NCBI GenBank assembly: GCA_040255445.1
Contig: JBDZUZ010000029.1
Coordinates: 1-28,453 of the forward strand
Reading direction: 5' to 3'
Length of the DNA: 28,453 nucleotides
From: JBDZUZ01 sp040255445
GTDB lineage: Bacteria > Planctomycetota > Phycisphaerae > Phycisphaerales > UBA1924
Part shown: positions 1-7,710 of the stretch, in pieces
Numbering within the stretch: the stretch's first letter is position 1
How the letters are laid out: the number at the start of each line of letters is the position of its first letter
Notes under the pieces: generated by a model
Told to the model about the DNA's origin: nothing
Seen by the model: the letters and a program-made list of their open reading frames with translations, nothing else
Database searches by the model: none
Program-made: the position numbers and the translations under genes

Positions 1-1
1 G

Positions 2-637
2 TGGTCTGCATCGCGTCGGGGCCTGACACTGCTCGAGTGTGTGCTGGCGACCGCGCTGCTCGCGCTGGTCGCGGCGGCGACGATGTCGGCGGTGGGCGCG
101 ATCGTGGGCAACCAGCAGCGGGCGCAGATCCGGCTGGGCGCGGCGGAGCTCGCGAGCCGGCTGATGCTGCAGTATCTGGATGATGAGACGGCGATGCCGA
201 GCAAGTCGCTGCCGGTGCAGTATTCCGGTCGGCGGTATCGGTGGGAGATGCAGGAGACGCCGGTCGAGATCGTGCCGGCGCGGCCGGAGATCGCGCAGGA
301 GCGATCAGCGCTGACGCCGATGTCGCTGGATCGGCTGAAGGTTGTGCGGATCCGGGTGTGGTTGAGCGAGGAGTCGGGGGGCGCGTATCGGCCGGATGGC
401 GTTGCGCCGGAGTTCAGCGTGTCGCGGCTGATCGATCCGATCGCCGCGGCGGTGCGGAACCCGGATTCGGCGGAGAACATGCTGCGGAACAACCCGGACC
501 TGCGTCGGCAGTGGCTGGAGCAGTTCATGGGGGCGCGGGGGACGAGCCGCACGCCGCGGACCGCGCCGCCGCGGAATTCTTCTGGATCGGGGTCGGGTAC
601 GCCGTCGAGCTCTACGCCCGCGAAGGAGGGTCGATGA
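2..637 (+). CDS. Type II secretion/type IV pilus pseudopilin (GspI-like), 5' end outside the window
   Basis: The open frame enters from before base 1, so the true start is not visible; the first in-window ATG-like codon at 41 lies inside the signal helix. The visible N-terminus reads RRG followed by LTLLE, a prepilin peptidase site with cleavage after Gly and the conserved Glu at +5. A hydrophobic helix follows (ATALLALVAAATMSAVGAIV). After that comes a small globular region (YSGRRYRWEMQETPVEIVP) of the minor-pseudopilin kind, then a Ser/Pro/Gly-rich tail. By family knowledge such proteins join the pseudopilus tip after cleavage by GspO/PilD. Size and order (I-J-K) suggest GspI, but this is inference; a GspH-like or generic pilin-like protein is possible. 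The stop overlaps the next start as ATGA (634-637). Confidence 0.8.
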   Translation, partial: WSASRRGLTLLECVLATALLALVAAATMSAVGAIVGNQQRAQIRLGAAELASRLMLQYLDDETAMPSKSLPVQYSGRRYRWEMQETPVEIVPARPEIAQERSALTPMSLDRLKVVRIRVWLSEESGGAYRPDGVAPEFSVSRLIDPIAAAVRNPDSAENMLRNNPDLRRQWLEQFMGARGTSRTPRTAPPRNSSGSGSGTPSSSTPAKEGR

Positions 638-1734
638 CCCGGCGCGGCTTCACACTGCTGGAGGTGGCGCTGGCCGCGGCGATCGGCGGGCTGATCGTGC
701 TCGCCGCGCTGGGCTTGCTCACGGCGATGGACCGGACGGACCGTCGGCTGCAGGCGCGGGTGGAGCAGCAGAGCGAGCTCGAGCGTGTGCATCTGGTGAT
801 GGACCGCGCGCTGGGGGCGATTCTGGTGTCGGACCAGGCGCCGCCGTCGCAGCAGGTGAGTGAGGGCCAGGTGACGGGGGGTCAGGAGCGGGGCGCGCCG
901 CTGCCGCCGCGGATTCAGTTGAGCATGGACCGGGGCATGGGGCAGATGGCTCGTCGGCCCGATGCGAGCGGCGAGGTGAATGTGACGACGCCGCAGCGCC
1001 TGGAGATCGTGCTGCTGCAGAGCCCGGTGCCGACGGACGAGCAGAGCGGCTCGATCGATCGGTGGATCCGCGCATCGCGGCGGATCGGTGATCGCGAGCG
1101 CGAGGAGGAGGAGGAAGAGGAGAGCGCGACGCCGGTGGCGGTTGCGGTGCCTGTGGCGGCGGAGACGGATAGCGGGGTTGGCGCTGAGGCGGCGGTGAAG
1201 GCGGTGCGGGGGGCGTTTGAGTGGCGGCAGAAGCCGGCGGCGGGATCGGCGCGGGGCGGTTTCGCGGGTGTGGAGCGGACGGAGGACGGGCGGACGGTGT
1301 GGGAGTTGTGGTGGATTCCGCTGCCGCGGCTGACGGATGATGGGCGGCCGGTGGAGTCGCTGGAGAATGCGCGGCCGTACCGGATTGCTTCGGACATCGT
1401 GTACGGGCGGTGGCTGGCGTTCTCGAAGCGGGAGCGCAAGCCGGTGTACGCGACGGCGTACCGGCTGGAGTTGCCGGCGTATTTCGAGATGGAGGTCGAG
1501 ACGGTCAACGGGCAGTATGCGAACTGGATGTTCGAAGTGGGCTGGGCGACGGGGCCGGAGACGTTCCGGACGCCGGCGCCCGCGGCGGAGGGCGATGGGG
1601 AGCAGCCGACGCGTGAGGATCTGGATCGTGCGCGGGCGAGGGCGCGGGTGACGCCAGGAGCGCGGCCGGGCGCGGGGTCGGGCGATCGGCCGGCGGGGAA
1701 CGAGTCGGGCGGCGCGAAGGACGGTGGGAAGTGA
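634..1734 (+). CDS. Type II secretion minor pseudopilin, GspJ-like, enlarged
   Basis: Start at ATG 634, overlapping the previous stop by four bases and preceded by a strong Shine-Dalgarno (AAGGAGG, 623-629). It begins MTRRG then FTLLE: prepilin peptidase cleavage after Gly5, Glu at +5 of the mature protein, then a hydrophobic helix to about residue 28. At 366 aa it is much longer than a typical GspJ of about 200 aa. The surplus includes an acidic run of Glu around residues 155-163 followed by a Val/Ala/Pro-rich linker, and a disordered Gly/Arg/Pro-rich C-terminus. The segment around VWELWWIPLPRL and FEMEVETVNGQYANWMFEVG looks like the folded GspJ-type core. It would sit in the pseudopilus tip with the I and K proteins. 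Assignment to J rests on order, class III prepilin signal and position just before the K-like gene. Confidence 0.78.
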   Translation: MTRRGFTLLEVALAAAIGGLIVLAALGLLTAMDRTDRRLQARVEQQSELERVHLVMDRALGAILVSDQAPPSQQVSEGQVTGGQERGAPLPPRIQLSMDRGMGQMARRPDASGEVNVTTPQRLEIVLLQSPVPTDEQSGSIDRWIRASRRIGDREREEEEEEESATPVAVAVPVAAETDSGVGAEAAVKAVRGAFEWRQKPAAGSARGGFAGVERTEDGRTVWELWWIPLPRLTDDGRPVESLENARPYRIASDIVYGRWLAFSKRERKPVYATAYRLELPAYFEMEVETVNGQYANWMFEVGWATGPETFRTPAPAAEGDGEQPTREDLDRARARARVTPGARPGAGSGDRPAGNESGGAKDGGK

Positions 1735-2624
1735 TGCGGCGCGCGCGAGGCCGGGGCGGTGCGCAGCGGCGCGGGTATGCGCTCGCGCTGGTGGTCGCGC
1801 TGTCGGCGGTGTTCGTGATCATGGTGGCACTGATGCTGGACCGCGATTCGGTGAGCGTGCGTGCAGCGCGTCGGCAGGCGCAGACGTACGCCGATCATCA
1901 TCTCTCGAAGGGCATGCAGGAGGGGCTGGCGGCGTGGATGCGGAGCAACGCGGGCGAGCCGATCGGGGCTGCGCTGGATGACGACGGGCTGGCGTTCACG
2001 ATCGAGGCGGACAGCGGGCAGTCGGTCGAGGTGTATCTCGAGCAGGCGCAGGGGACGCTGCTGGCGGATCTGTCGGGGCTGACGGGGCCGGCGCTGGAGG
2101 TGGGCTTGCGCGCGCTCAAGGGGGTGGTGGAGCAGACCGGGGGCGACCGGGCGCTCATCGGGCGGATGACGCGGACGCACGGCCCGCTGCAGGTGAGTGT
2201 GCGGGAGGCGCCGGTGGAGGTCTTGCGGGCGATCGCGGGCGCGGTGCTGGACTCGACGAAGGCCGAGGACCTGGTGTCGCAGATCGAACAGGCGCGGGCG
2301 GAAGGCGAATCATGGGAGCGGGTGAACCTGGGGCCGATCTTCACGCAGGTGAATGTGTCGGAGGAAGAGCGGGCGCTTTTGCAGATGATGCTGGCGGGTG
2401 AGACGGCGTTGTGGCGGGTGGTGTTGCAGGCGGTGCCGCGGACCCCGCGTCCGGGGGTGGAGCCGGTGCGGTATGGCGGGCTGCTGCACGCGACGAGCGG
2501 CCCGATGCGGAACTCGGCGGGTGAGAGCGCGACGCAGCGGAACACGGGGTTCCTGACGTGGGACCGGATTGAGACCTGGGAGGGGGCGGGGCGGGGGAGA
2601 GGGAGCGGGCGCGAAAGCCGCTAG
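1734..2624 (+). CDS. gspK: Type II secretion minor pseudopilin GspK-like
   Basis: Start chosen at ATG 1734, which overlaps the upstream stop as TGATG; an alternative GTG sits one codon earlier at 1731. The 296-aa product has a prepilin-like leader ending RRG, then YALALVVALSAVFVIMVALM as the transmembrane helix. Position +5 after the Gly is Leu rather than Glu, and lack of Glu5 is a known hallmark of GspK, the tip pseudopilin. The body contains the helical region expected of the GspK large domain (VREAPVEVLRAIAGAVLDSTKAEDLVSQIEQAR, shortened here to key parts: EAPVEVLRAI and AEDLVSQIEQ). The last roughly 45 residues are Arg/Gly-rich. In the family, K caps the pseudopilus with I and J, matching the three consecutive genes here. 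Confidence in a T2SS/T4P-like role is high; the exact letter is moderately sure. Confidence 0.72.
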   Translation: MRRARGRGGAQRRGYALALVVALSAVFVIMVALMLDRDSVSVRAARRQAQTYADHHLSKGMQEGLAAWMRSNAGEPIGAALDDDGLAFTIEADSGQSVEVYLEQAQGTLLADLSGLTGPALEVGLRALKGVVEQTGGDRALIGRMTRTHGPLQVSVREAPVEVLRAIAGAVLDSTKAEDLVSQIEQARAEGESWERVNLGPIFTQVNVSEEERALLQMMLAGETALWRVVLQAVPRTPRPGVEPVRYGGLLHATSGPMRNSAGESATQRNTGFLTWDRIETWEGAGRGRGSGRESR

Positions 2625-2671
2625 GATGGGTTTCTCCGCCGCGGTGTGCGTGGCGTTTGCCGGGAGTGTTC

Positions 2672-3487
2672 ATGGGCTCGAACGCGGTCGATCGCAGGCA
2701 GGCATCGCGGGTGACGCTGATCAGTCAGGTCGCCGCGGCGGTGTTCGTGCTGGGCGCGGCGGCGGTGCTGGCGGTGGGGCTGCCGGGTCAGGAGCCGGCG
2801 CGGGCGCCGGGGGATCTGACGCTCGGTCCGTTGCCGGCGCCGGCACAGAACAACGGCAACGGCGCGGAGGGGACGCGGCTGGTGGATGCGCCGGCGGTGG
2901 CGGCGCGGCTGGGGACGTTCTCGAATGCGCCGCGGCCGCGGGTGGTTGAAGCGCCGGTGGCGACGACTCAGAACACGACGACGGCGGCTCCGCCGGTGGC
3001 GCCTTCCGCGGAGGTCAAGTACCTGGGCTCGGTGGCGGTGGGGCCGCGGCTGGTGGCGCTGGTGCTGGACAACGCGAAGCAGCGGATGGTCGCGGAGGGC
3101 GACCGGGTGAGCATGGGTGTTGTCCGCGGGATCGAGCCGGAGTTGATCCGCGTCGAGACGGATACGGAGATGAAGGAGATCCGTCGGGCGGAGCGGACGG
3201 CGGCGGCGACGGGGCGGGGGAACGAGGGGGCCGTGATGCCGATGTCGGCATCGCAGGCGGGTCGGAACGCGCCGAACGCGCAGCGGTTCGCGAACCAGGC
3301 GCAGCCGGCGCTGCAGCCCAAGGGGGGCGCGGATGCGCAGCGGCTGCGTCGGCAGTTCATCACGGACATGCGTGACAAGCTGAAGAGCTCGGGGCAGTAC
3401 GCGACGGAGGAGGAACTGAACGAGGCGCTCGCCAAGACGGTTGAGCAGGCCGGGTATCAGTTCGAGGAAGGGGACAAGAAGCAGTGA
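2672..3487 (+). CDS. Bitopic inner-membrane protein of the secretion cluster (GspC/PilP-like)
   Basis: Start placed at ATG 2672, with GGGAG five bases upstream; a TTG at 2657 and a GTG at 2666 are weaker alternatives. The 271-aa product has one membrane helix at about residues 14-37 (VTLISQVAAAVFVLGAAAVL), then a Pro/Ala-rich periplasmic linker. A small beta-rich segment follows (VKYLGSVAVGPRLVALVLDN, then QRMVAEGDRVSMGVVRGIEP) whose pattern, a repeated short strand ending in a GD-turn, resembles the HR domain of GspC or PilP. The C-terminus holds a charged helix (RRQFITDMRDKLKSS and EELNEALAKTVEQAG). In related systems this domain contacts the outer-membrane secretin. The family call is inference from topology, motif shape and position between pseudopilins and the L/M genes. 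It ends GTGA-overlapped with the next gene. Confidence 0.6.
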   Translation: MGSNAVDRRQASRVTLISQVAAAVFVLGAAAVLAVGLPGQEPARAPGDLTLGPLPAPAQNNGNGAEGTRLVDAPAVAARLGTFSNAPRPRVVEAPVATTQNTTTAAPPVAPSAEVKYLGSVAVGPRLVALVLDNAKQRMVAEGDRVSMGVVRGIEPELIRVETDTEMKEIRRAERTAAATGRGNEGAVMPMSASQAGRNAPNAQRFANQAQPALQPKGGADAQRLRRQFITDMRDKLKSSGQYATEEELNEALAKTVEQAGYQFEEGDKKQ

Positions 3488-5238
3488 GCGTCCGCATCGC
3501 GTACCTGACCAGGGGCGGTCGCGGGAGCGTGCTTACCGGCGTGCGGCTGGTGGGGCAGTCGAGCGATCAGTCGTTGCCGGCGCGGGATGGGGCCGAGCGT
3601 GGTGAAGCTCCGCGCGGTGATGGTCGTGGTGGTGAAGGTGTACCGCGGCCGCTCGAGCCCGATGATGCTGCCCGGTGGATCAAAGAGAAGCTGGCGGCAG
3701 CGCGGTCGACCAGGGCGCTCGCGCTCTTGTGTCTTGATACCCAGGGCGCGGTGTGCAGCTGGCTGACGAGCCCGTCTCGGGAGATCGAGGTCGTCGCGGC
3801 GACGGCGCGGCAGGCATCGTTCGCGGGGCGTGATCTGGATGCGCCCGCGCGGTCGGGGGGCGTGCTGGAGTTCTACGCGGGGGATGCGACGGACTCGTCG
3901 ATCGAGCCGCTGGCGGCGCCGAAGGCGGCCGAGCCGCGGCGGTCGCTGCTGCCCGGGCGCGGGAAGGCTGAGAGCAATGGGGCGGCGGGGACTGGTGGGG
4001 GGGCTGGTGGTACAGCGAAGGTAACGCCCGAGCGGCTGCCGGTGCTGGCGGTGCAGGATGTCCCAGCGCGGCTGGTGATCGATGCGCTCGATCGCGTGAG
4101 TGTGCCTGTTGAGGGTGTGTGCACGCTGTGGCATCTGATGGCATCGGCGTGGGACCCTTCGCGGCGGGGATCGCAGCGGTCGGGCGGGAGCGAGGCTGTT
4201 GCGGGGTCGACTGTCGCTGAGTCTTCGGGGCCGATGACGGCGGTGCTGGTGGTTGATCCTGCGGGTCGGCTGTTGTGGGCGTGGTCGCGGGACGGCGCGC
4301 TGGTCGCGGCGGGGTCGGTGCGGCTGGCGGTGAGCGGCGATGAGGACGCGTTGCCGGTGTACGGCGAGAGCGATGTGGCGCGGGTGTGCGCTGAGTGGCT
4401 GAGCTGGGCAGCGCAGGTCGGGAGCGCGCCGGCGCGGGCGGTGTGCATCGTGACGCCGGGCGTGGAGGGGACGGAGCCCGCGGCGTTCGGCGCTGCGCTG
4501 GGCCGCGCGTGGGAGGGGCTCGCGGTTGATCTGGTGACGGCCCCGGACCCGGTGCTGGCGACGCTCGAGCGCGCTGCGGCGGCGATGGAGTCGACGCCCG
4601 CGCCCGATGAGCCATCGCGCGATCCATCGCAGGGGCTGGTGGGGCTGGGCTCGCGGCCGGGGAAGCGGCATCGGCGGATGTATCTGTGGTCGGCGGGCGC
4701 TTTGGCGGCGATGTCGGCGATGATCGCGGTGTCGGCGTGGCGGCTGGGGTCGCTCGCGGCGGCAGCGCAGTCCGCGGCGAACGGCTGGCGGAACGAGTGG
4801 CGCGAGTTGATCCAGCGCGAGCACCCCGAGGCGGCGTATGAAGCGCCGGGGCAGAGCATGCTGCAGTCGCTGGAGGGCGAGGTGAACCAGCGCGAGCGGG
4901 CGGTGGCGCCGATCGCGGGCACGGGCACGGTGATGCCGGTGTTGCGCGAGGTCGAAGCGCTGACGCTGGTGATGGCGGATCCGAACCACAAGCTGGTGTC
5001 GCTGATCGCGGATTCGGATCTGCGAACAGAGATCACGGTGATCGTGCCGGACACGGCGACGGCGGAGCAACTCGTGCGCGCGGTGCAGCGGGTGTCGGGC
5101 TCGGCGATCGCCAGCTGGAACCCGCGGCTGACGACGGAGACGACCGGGCAGGACCGCGGGAAGGTGCGGCTGCAGCTCACGGGGATCTGGACGAGGCCGG
5201 GCGATCGCGGCGGTGAGCGGGAAGGGGGCGGGTCGTGA
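3484..5238 (+). CDS. GspL/PilM-N-like inner-membrane assembly protein of the secretion cluster
   Basis: GTG start at 3484 overlaps the preceding TGA; an AGGAAGGGG purine run lies upstream. The 584-aa protein has a long N-terminal cytoplasmic part. It holds low-complexity Gly/Arg-rich stretches (about residues 35-60 and 160-180) and segments reminiscent of the actin-like fold of GspL/PilM (TAVLVVDPAGRLLWAWSRDG, ARAVCIVTPGVEG). A single membrane helix lies at about residues 400-421 (YLWSAGALAAMSAMIAVSAW). The periplasmic remainder begins with a coiled-coil-like region and ends in a compact domain (TEITVIVPDTATAEQLVRAV, KVRLQLTGIW) like the ferredoxin-like fold of GspL/PilN. In the family, L links the GspE ATPase to M. 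No GspE, F or D is in this window, so they should lie upstream or elsewhere. Confidence 0.62.
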   Translation: MSVRIAYLTRGGRGSVLTGVRLVGQSSDQSLPARDGAERGEAPRGDGRGGEGVPRPLEPDDAARWIKEKLAAARSTRALALLCLDTQGAVCSWLTSPSREIEVVAATARQASFAGRDLDAPARSGGVLEFYAGDATDSSIEPLAAPKAAEPRRSLLPGRGKAESNGAAGTGGGAGGTAKVTPERLPVLAVQDVPARLVIDALDRVSVPVEGVCTLWHLMASAWDPSRRGSQRSGGSEAVAGSTVAESSGPMTAVLVVDPAGRLLWAWSRDGALVAAGSVRLAVSGDEDALPVYGESDVARVCAEWLSWAAQVGSAPARAVCIVTPGVEGTEPAAFGAALGRAWEGLAVDLVTAPDPVLATLERAAAAMESTPAPDEPSRDPSQGLVGLGSRPGKRHRRMYLWSAGALAAMSAMIAVSAWRLGSLAAAAQSAANGWRNEWRELIQREHPEAAYEAPGQSMLQSLEGEVNQRERAVAPIAGTGTVMPVLREVEALTLVMADPNHKLVSLIADSDLRTEITVIVPDTATAEQLVRAVQRVSGSAIASWNPRLTTETTGQDRGKVRLQLTGIWTRPGDRGGEREGGGS

Positions 5239-5819
5239 GCCGCGCTTCGATGCAATCCGAGGCGATCGAGGACCTGCGTTTCGAGCAGGCAGCGCGGGCT
5301 GCGCGCAGCGAGCGGGCGAATAGCCCACGCTATCTGGTGCTGCTGTCGGGTTTCCTGTTCGTGCTGGCGGTGTTGTTCCTGGTGGTGCAGATCCGGGATC
5401 GCGCTGCGGCGGAGGAGCGGGTCGAGCGCGAGCGGCGGACAGCGCAGCGCGCGGTCGAGCTCTCGACGCGTCTGGCGGGGCTGAAGGAGCAGGCGCGGAC
5501 GGCGGGGCCGGATGTGGGCGCGATGGACACGGGGCCGATGCTGTTCACGCGGCTGGAGACGATCGCGCAGGTGGCGGGCATCAGAGAGGCGATCGCCCTG
5601 CCGCGGACGATCGTCGGCGCGACGATCCCGGGGGCGCGGCAGACCAAGTACGAGTACACGCTGCGGGGCGAGGCGGTGGAGCCGATGCTGCGGTTCGTGC
5701 AGCAGGCGACGCAGCAGGTAAAGGGTCTCGAGGTGGTGCGGCTCGAGGTGACGCCGGAGGCGACGGGGTGGAAGGTCACCGCGGTCTTCTCGCGGTGGGA
5801 ACGGACGGAAGGCGCATGA
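5235..5819 (+). CDS. GspM/PilO-like inner-membrane protein of the secretion cluster
   Basis: GTG start at 5235 overlaps the stop of the GspL-like gene, indicating translational coupling. The 194-aa product has a charged N-terminal cytoplasmic tail and one membrane helix at about residues 33-53 (YLVLLSGFLFVLAVLFLVVQ). An Arg/Glu/Ala-rich coiled coil follows (about 55-88), then a small alpha/beta periplasmic domain (FTRLETIAQVAGI, YEYTLRGEAVEPMLRFVQQA, LEVVRLEVTPE, WKVTAVFSRW). This topology and the L-then-M order match GspM or PilO, bitopic proteins that dimerise with L/N through ferredoxin-like domains. No enzyme motif is present. The identity is inferred from topology and context, as the primary sequence of M is always weakly conserved. 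It ends ATGA-overlapped with the TPR lipoprotein gene. Confidence 0.62.
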   Translation: MSRASMQSEAIEDLRFEQAARAARSERANSPRYLVLLSGFLFVLAVLFLVVQIRDRAAAEERVERERRTAQRAVELSTRLAGLKEQARTAGPDVGAMDTGPMLFTRLETIAQVAGIREAIALPRTIVGATIPGARQTKYEYTLRGEAVEPMLRFVQQATQQVKGLEVVRLEVTPEATGWKVTAVFSRWERTEGA

Positions 5820-6469
5820 TGCAGCGACGCGTGATGACTATGAAGCTTGTGTGCGGTGTGGCGTGCGGCGTGGCGGGGGTGCTGTTCGTGGGCGCGTGCG
5901 GCGGGCCGGCGCGGCAGGAATCGACCGCGCTCCGCGACTTCAACCAGGAGCGTGCGGCGTCCTTGGACCGTGCGATGGCGCTGGCGGATCAGGCGCAGTC
6001 GGCGCAGCGGGAGGGGAAGAACGCGGAGGCGATCGTGCTGTACGAGCAATCGATCGCGGCGCGGGCGGACATCGCATCGGTGTGGCACAACTACGGCGTC
6101 GTGCTGATGCTGGAGAATGATTATGTCCGTGCGGCGGATGCGTTCCGGACCGCCGCGGACCTGGCGCCGACGGACCCGCGTGCGTACGAGAATCTGGGGC
6201 TGATCTATCTCGAGCGCGGGTTCCACGAGGATGCGCTGCGGTACTACGGCATGGCGCTGGCGCGGGACGGGAACTACCTGCCGGCGCTGCGAGGGGCGGT
6301 CGCTTCGGCGAAGGCGCTGCTGCGGAGCGACGAGCAGATCGCGGAGTGGATCCGGCGCGGGCTGCTGCAGGAGTCGGACCCGCGGTGGCTGGAGATCTTC
6401 CAGAGCCAGCGGATCCGCGTCGAGGGGGAGCTTCGCGACCGCGAGCGGGATCGGGACCGGCGCGGCTGA
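5816..6469 (+). CDS. TPR-repeat lipoprotein at the end of the secretion operon
   Basis: Start chosen at ATG 5816 (ATGA overlap with the previous gene, GGAAGG a few bases upstream); longer upstream readings lie inside the M-like gene and are rejected. The 217-aa product begins with a lipoprotein signal peptide whose lipobox VGAC places the lipidated Cys at residue 28. The mature part contains about three tetratricopeptide repeats (AIVLYEQSIAARADIASVWH, NYGVVLMLENDYVRAADAFR, YENLGLIYLERGFHEDALRY) and a strongly charged Arg/Asp/Glu tail. TPR lipoproteins of this kind (PilF/PilW type) act as pilotins or assembly factors for the secretin in type IV pilus systems, which would fit here. That role is inference, and a generic TPR lipoprotein is the safe description. 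It is the last gene of the operon; only 39 bp separate it from the convergent Nudix gene. Confidence 0.75.
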   Translation: MMQRRVMTMKLVCGVACGVAGVLFVGACGGPARQESTALRDFNQERAASLDRAMALADQAQSAQREGKNAEAIVLYEQSIAARADIASVWHNYGVVLMLENDYVRAADAFRTAADLAPTDPRAYENLGLIYLERGFHEDALRYYGMALARDGNYLPALRGAVASAKALLRSDEQIAEWIRRGLLQESDPRWLEIFQSQRIRVEGELRDRERDRDRRG

Positions 6470-6508
6470 TGGGCGAGGCTGAGTGGCGCGGGTAAGTGGC
6501 GCGGCTGA

Positions 6509-7267
6509 TCAGCTCTCGTCGATCCAGCCGAGTGTGCGGAAGAGTGCGCGGGTGGGCGGGATGATCTCGCTGGCGTTGGCGTCGTCGAAGATGCGCGCGG
6601 TGTCGAGCGGGAGCCAGTAGACCTCGCTGTATTCCCAGTTGGCGGGAGCGAGACCGTCGAGCACGCCTTCGAGCGGGCCCAGGTCGACTTCAACGGTGAC
6701 ATCGAGGCTCATGGCCAGGTCGTCGCGGGCGAGTGCGACGATGCGGGCTGCGGCGAGGTCGGCGACGATGTCGAGTTCTTCCTCGAGTTCCTCGGCGAGC
6801 TGGCGGCGGATGTCTGCATCGGTGATGGTGTGGATCGCGGCGGGCGGGGGCGCGATGCCGCCGGAGGGGCCGAGCTCCCACATGCCGCCGTAGAAGGAGG
6901 TTTCCGTGCCGCGGCGGCCGAGGAGGACGTGCCTTCGGCCCGTGTTGTCGCGGGCGAGGAGGACGGCGGTGACGGCGAGGATGCGGACGTTGGTCTTGAC
7001 CTGTGGTTGCACGACGAGGCGTGCGTAGCCCTCGCGGCGGCAGGTGAGTTCGGCGAGCTCGGGGTCGACGGTGACGACAGCGAGGATGGGGCCGTTGTAG
7101 AGCCGCGGGTTGAGAGCGCACATCGCGTTCCAGCGTGCGGATTCCGCGGCGGTCAGCGCAGGCGGGCGGGCTTCGGTCACGGTGATGGAGAGCGGGCGCG
7201 CGGGGTCGAGGCGCCAGGATTCGGCGTGTTCGATGCCGCGGTAAGGGATGCCGTGGGCGTCGCTCAT
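6509..7267 (-). CDS. Nudix-fold hydrolase with divergent Nudix box
   Basis: A 252-aa protein starting at ATG 7267, 20 bp after the YbaB gene, without a clear Shine-Dalgarno. The N-terminal part carries ARWNAMCALNPRLYNGP, a motif resembling the NPxLxNG segment of NUDT22-like enzymes. Strands RILAVTAVLLARD and HVLLGRRG precede the box. The box begins GGMWELGPSGGI and, after an insertion, continues RRQLAEELEEELDI: the acidic metal-binding EE..EE residues are kept, but the canonical Arg of the REUxEE core is Glu and the Gly before the last hydrophobic residue is Asp. Nudix enzymes hydrolyse nucleoside diphosphates linked to another moiety; the substrate cannot be told. It follows dnaX-ybaB on the same strand, the place where recR is often found. 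Function beyond Nudix hydrolase is unknown. Confidence 0.75.
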   Translation of the reverse strand: MSDAHGIPYRGIEHAESWRLDPARPLSITVTEARPPALTAAESARWNAMCALNPRLYNGPILAVVTVDPELAELTCRREGYARLVVQPQVKTNVRILAVTAVLLARDNTGRRHVLLGRRGTETSFYGGMWELGPSGGIAPPPAAIHTITDADIRRQLAEELEEELDIVADLAAARIVALARDDLAMSLDVTVEVDLGPLEGVLDGLAPANWEYSEVYWLPLDTARIFDDANASEIIPPTRALFRTLGWIDES

Positions 7268-7287
7268 GGGTGTGATCGTGCGACGGC

Positions 7288-7668
7288 TCAGGGGCGGAGG
7301 GCTTCGGCGAGCCCGGGCATGTCGGAGAGGCCGTCGAGGCCGAGGGCTTTGGCTTCGACATCGATCGCGGCTTTGAGCTTCTGCTGGGCCTGGGCCATGG
7401 CGTTGTTGATGGCTTCGGCGATCAGGGCGGAGGCGAGCTGGCGGGTGCGGTCGTCCGCGGCCATGCCGCCGACGAGGGCGGGGCTGAGCTCGACCTCGAG
7501 CACCTTCATGGTGCCGGTGACGGTGGCGCGGGCGGCGCCGCCGCCGGCCTCGCCGATGACGCGGGTTTCTTCCATGCGGGCGCGGACACGGTCGCCGGCT
7601 TCTTTGATGAGGTGCTGGTTCTTCATGAGGCCGGCGATGGCGCCCATGCTCTTGAACTTGTCGAACAT
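7288..7668 (-). CDS. ybaB: YbaB/EbfC family nucleoid-associated protein
   Basis: A 126-aa protein starting at ATG 7668 with GAGG seven bases upstream. It opens MFDKFKSMGAIAGLMKN, the usual amphipathic start of the family. It continues into the conserved strand block ARATVTGTMKVLEVELSPAL and the C-terminal helix ASALIAEAINNAMAQAQQKL. Family members form tweezer-like dimers that bind DNA and associate with the nucleoid. The tail is about 20 residues longer than in E. coli YbaB. Its position 42 bp downstream of the tau stop codon reproduces the widespread dnaX-ybaB pairing, so co-transcription from the dnaX promoter is likely. The usual next gene recR is absent and a Nudix hydrolase takes its place. 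Confidence 0.92.
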   Translation of the reverse strand: MFDKFKSMGAIAGLMKNQHLIKEAGDRVRARMEETRVIGEAGGGAARATVTGTMKVLEVELSPALVGGMAADDRTRQLASALIAEAINNAMAQAQQKLKAAIDVEAKALGLDGLSDMPGLAEALRP

Positions 7669-7710
7669 CGAATGACCTCGGCAGTCTGGTGGTTGAATCG
7701 CGCTACGGGA

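Noticed and set aside
3457..5328. A 623-codon minus-strand frame antisense to the GspL-like gene
   Set aside because: Arg/Pro/His-rich shadow without motifs; the sense strand has a credible membrane protein with coupled starts on both sides.
6470..6508. Repeated GTGGCGCGG in the 39-bp gap between the TPR lipoprotein and Nudix genes
   Set aside because: Two short direct copies in G+C-rich DNA with no palindrome; not enough to call a regulatory or mobile feature.
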